From Verrucomicrobia bacterium UBA2970 (GTDB lineage: Bacteria; Verrucomicrobiota; Verrucomicrobiia; Limisphaerales; AAA164-E04), in contig DEAY01000102.1 of the NCBI GenBank assembly GCA_002348345.1, positions 22,595 through 28,906 on the forward strand: a stretch of DNA of 6,312 nt, in the 5' to 3' direction. The position numbers and the translations under genes are program-made. The notes under the pieces were generated by a model, which saw only the letters and a program-made list of their open reading frames with translations, had not been told where the DNA came from and made no database searches. The stretch's first letter is position 1. Each line of letters starts with the position of its first letter. This document shows, piece by piece, positions 5,900 through 6,312 of this stretch.

Positions 5900-6312
5900 A
5901 TGAATATCAGTCGACGCAAATTCTTGGGTGCGGGAAGTTTGGCCCTGAGTGCCCTTGGATTGAATATGGCGAGCCCGGCATTGTTTCAGCGGAAACTTTT
6001 AGCGGCGCCCGGACTGTCGTCCAAGAAGATGATCTTCATTTTTCAGCAAGGAGGCAATGACGGTGTCAACACGGTGATTCCCCGTGGGGACACGGATTAC
6101 AACACGAGAACCCGCCCCTCCTTGTATATTCCATCGAGCGAGGCCATTCCATCCGGAAACGGCTTTGCCGAATTCCATCCGGCGCTGGCACCCATGATGG
6201 AGATCTACAATCAGTCCTCGATTAACGGGCAGGAGGGTCCGGGCAATCTTGCGGTCCTGCATCGAGTGGGATACGACGGGCAGTCGCGTTCGCATTTCGA
6301 TAGCCAGCATTA
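5900..6312 (+). CDS. DUF1501 family exported protein, C-terminus cut by window edge
   Basis: The first 137 residues of a DUF1501 protein, a family usually assigned to the alkaline phosphatase/sulfatase-like superfamily but without a settled activity. The N-terminus MNISRRKFLGAG followed by a hydrophobic stretch is a twin-arginine (Tat) signal, so the protein should be exported folded, possibly with a bound cofactor or metal. Family motifs are present: KMIFIFQQGGNDGVNTVIP (residues 43-61), where the Asp of GGNDG is a plausible metal ligand, FHPALAPMMEIYN (92-104), LAVLHRVGYDGQSRSHFDSQ (117-136). Family members usually run to 400 residues or more, so most of the protein is outside the window. 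It lies 43 bases after the DUF1800 gene on the same strand; DUF1800/DUF1501 pairs recur in many bacteria and probably act together at or beyond the inner membrane. Confidence 0.93.
   Translation, partial: MNISRRKFLGAGSLALSALGLNMASPALFQRKLLAAPGLSSKKMIFIFQQGGNDGVNTVIPRGDTDYNTRTRPSLYIPSSEAIPSGNGFAEFHPALAPMMEIYNQSSINGQEGPGNLAVLHRVGYDGQSRSHFDSQH

Overview
The window looks like a chromosomal segment from a Verrucomicrobiota- or Planctomycetota-type bacterium. That is an inference. It rests on the adjacent DUF1800 and DUF1501 secreted-protein genes, on galactose-binding-like modules of the sort found in extracellular proteins of those phyla, on a REP-associated (RAYT-type) transposase with a long C-terminal extension, and on mostly absent Shine-Dalgarno sequences. 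No 16S or other phylogenetic marker is present.

Layout. Positions 1-950 (minus strand) hold the first 316 codons of tyrosyl-tRNA synthetase, cut by the window edge. Upstream of it on the same strand (1029-1310) is a small protein ending in a cysteine-rich zinc ribbon; its start codon is uncertain. A RAYT gene (1355-2290, plus strand) follows, divergent from those two. It is bracketed by an inverted 14-base repeat (1296-1309 and 2586-2599), with a second, shorter right-hand copy exactly 50 bases further on. The stretch 2291-2754 has no convincing gene; it carries the right-hand repeats, a small stem-loop, a 10-base palindrome and a run of nine G residues. From 2761 to 5856 is a large secreted DUF1800 protein whose core is interrupted by two mutually homologous beta-rich modules. 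After 43 bases comes the start of a Tat-exported DUF1501 protein (5900 to the right edge).

How the parts relate. tyrS and the zinc-ribbon gene form a possible housekeeping transcription unit. The RAYT and its repeats look like a mobile or repeat-maintaining unit that landed between this unit and the DUF1800/DUF1501 pair; one repeat copy overlaps the only upstream start available to the zinc-ribbon frame. DUF1800 and DUF1501 are a familiar co-directional pair of exported proteins with no settled function. The notable feature here is the nested double-insert architecture of the DUF1800 protein. I see no CRISPR array, tRNA, rRNA, prophage or recognisable defence system.
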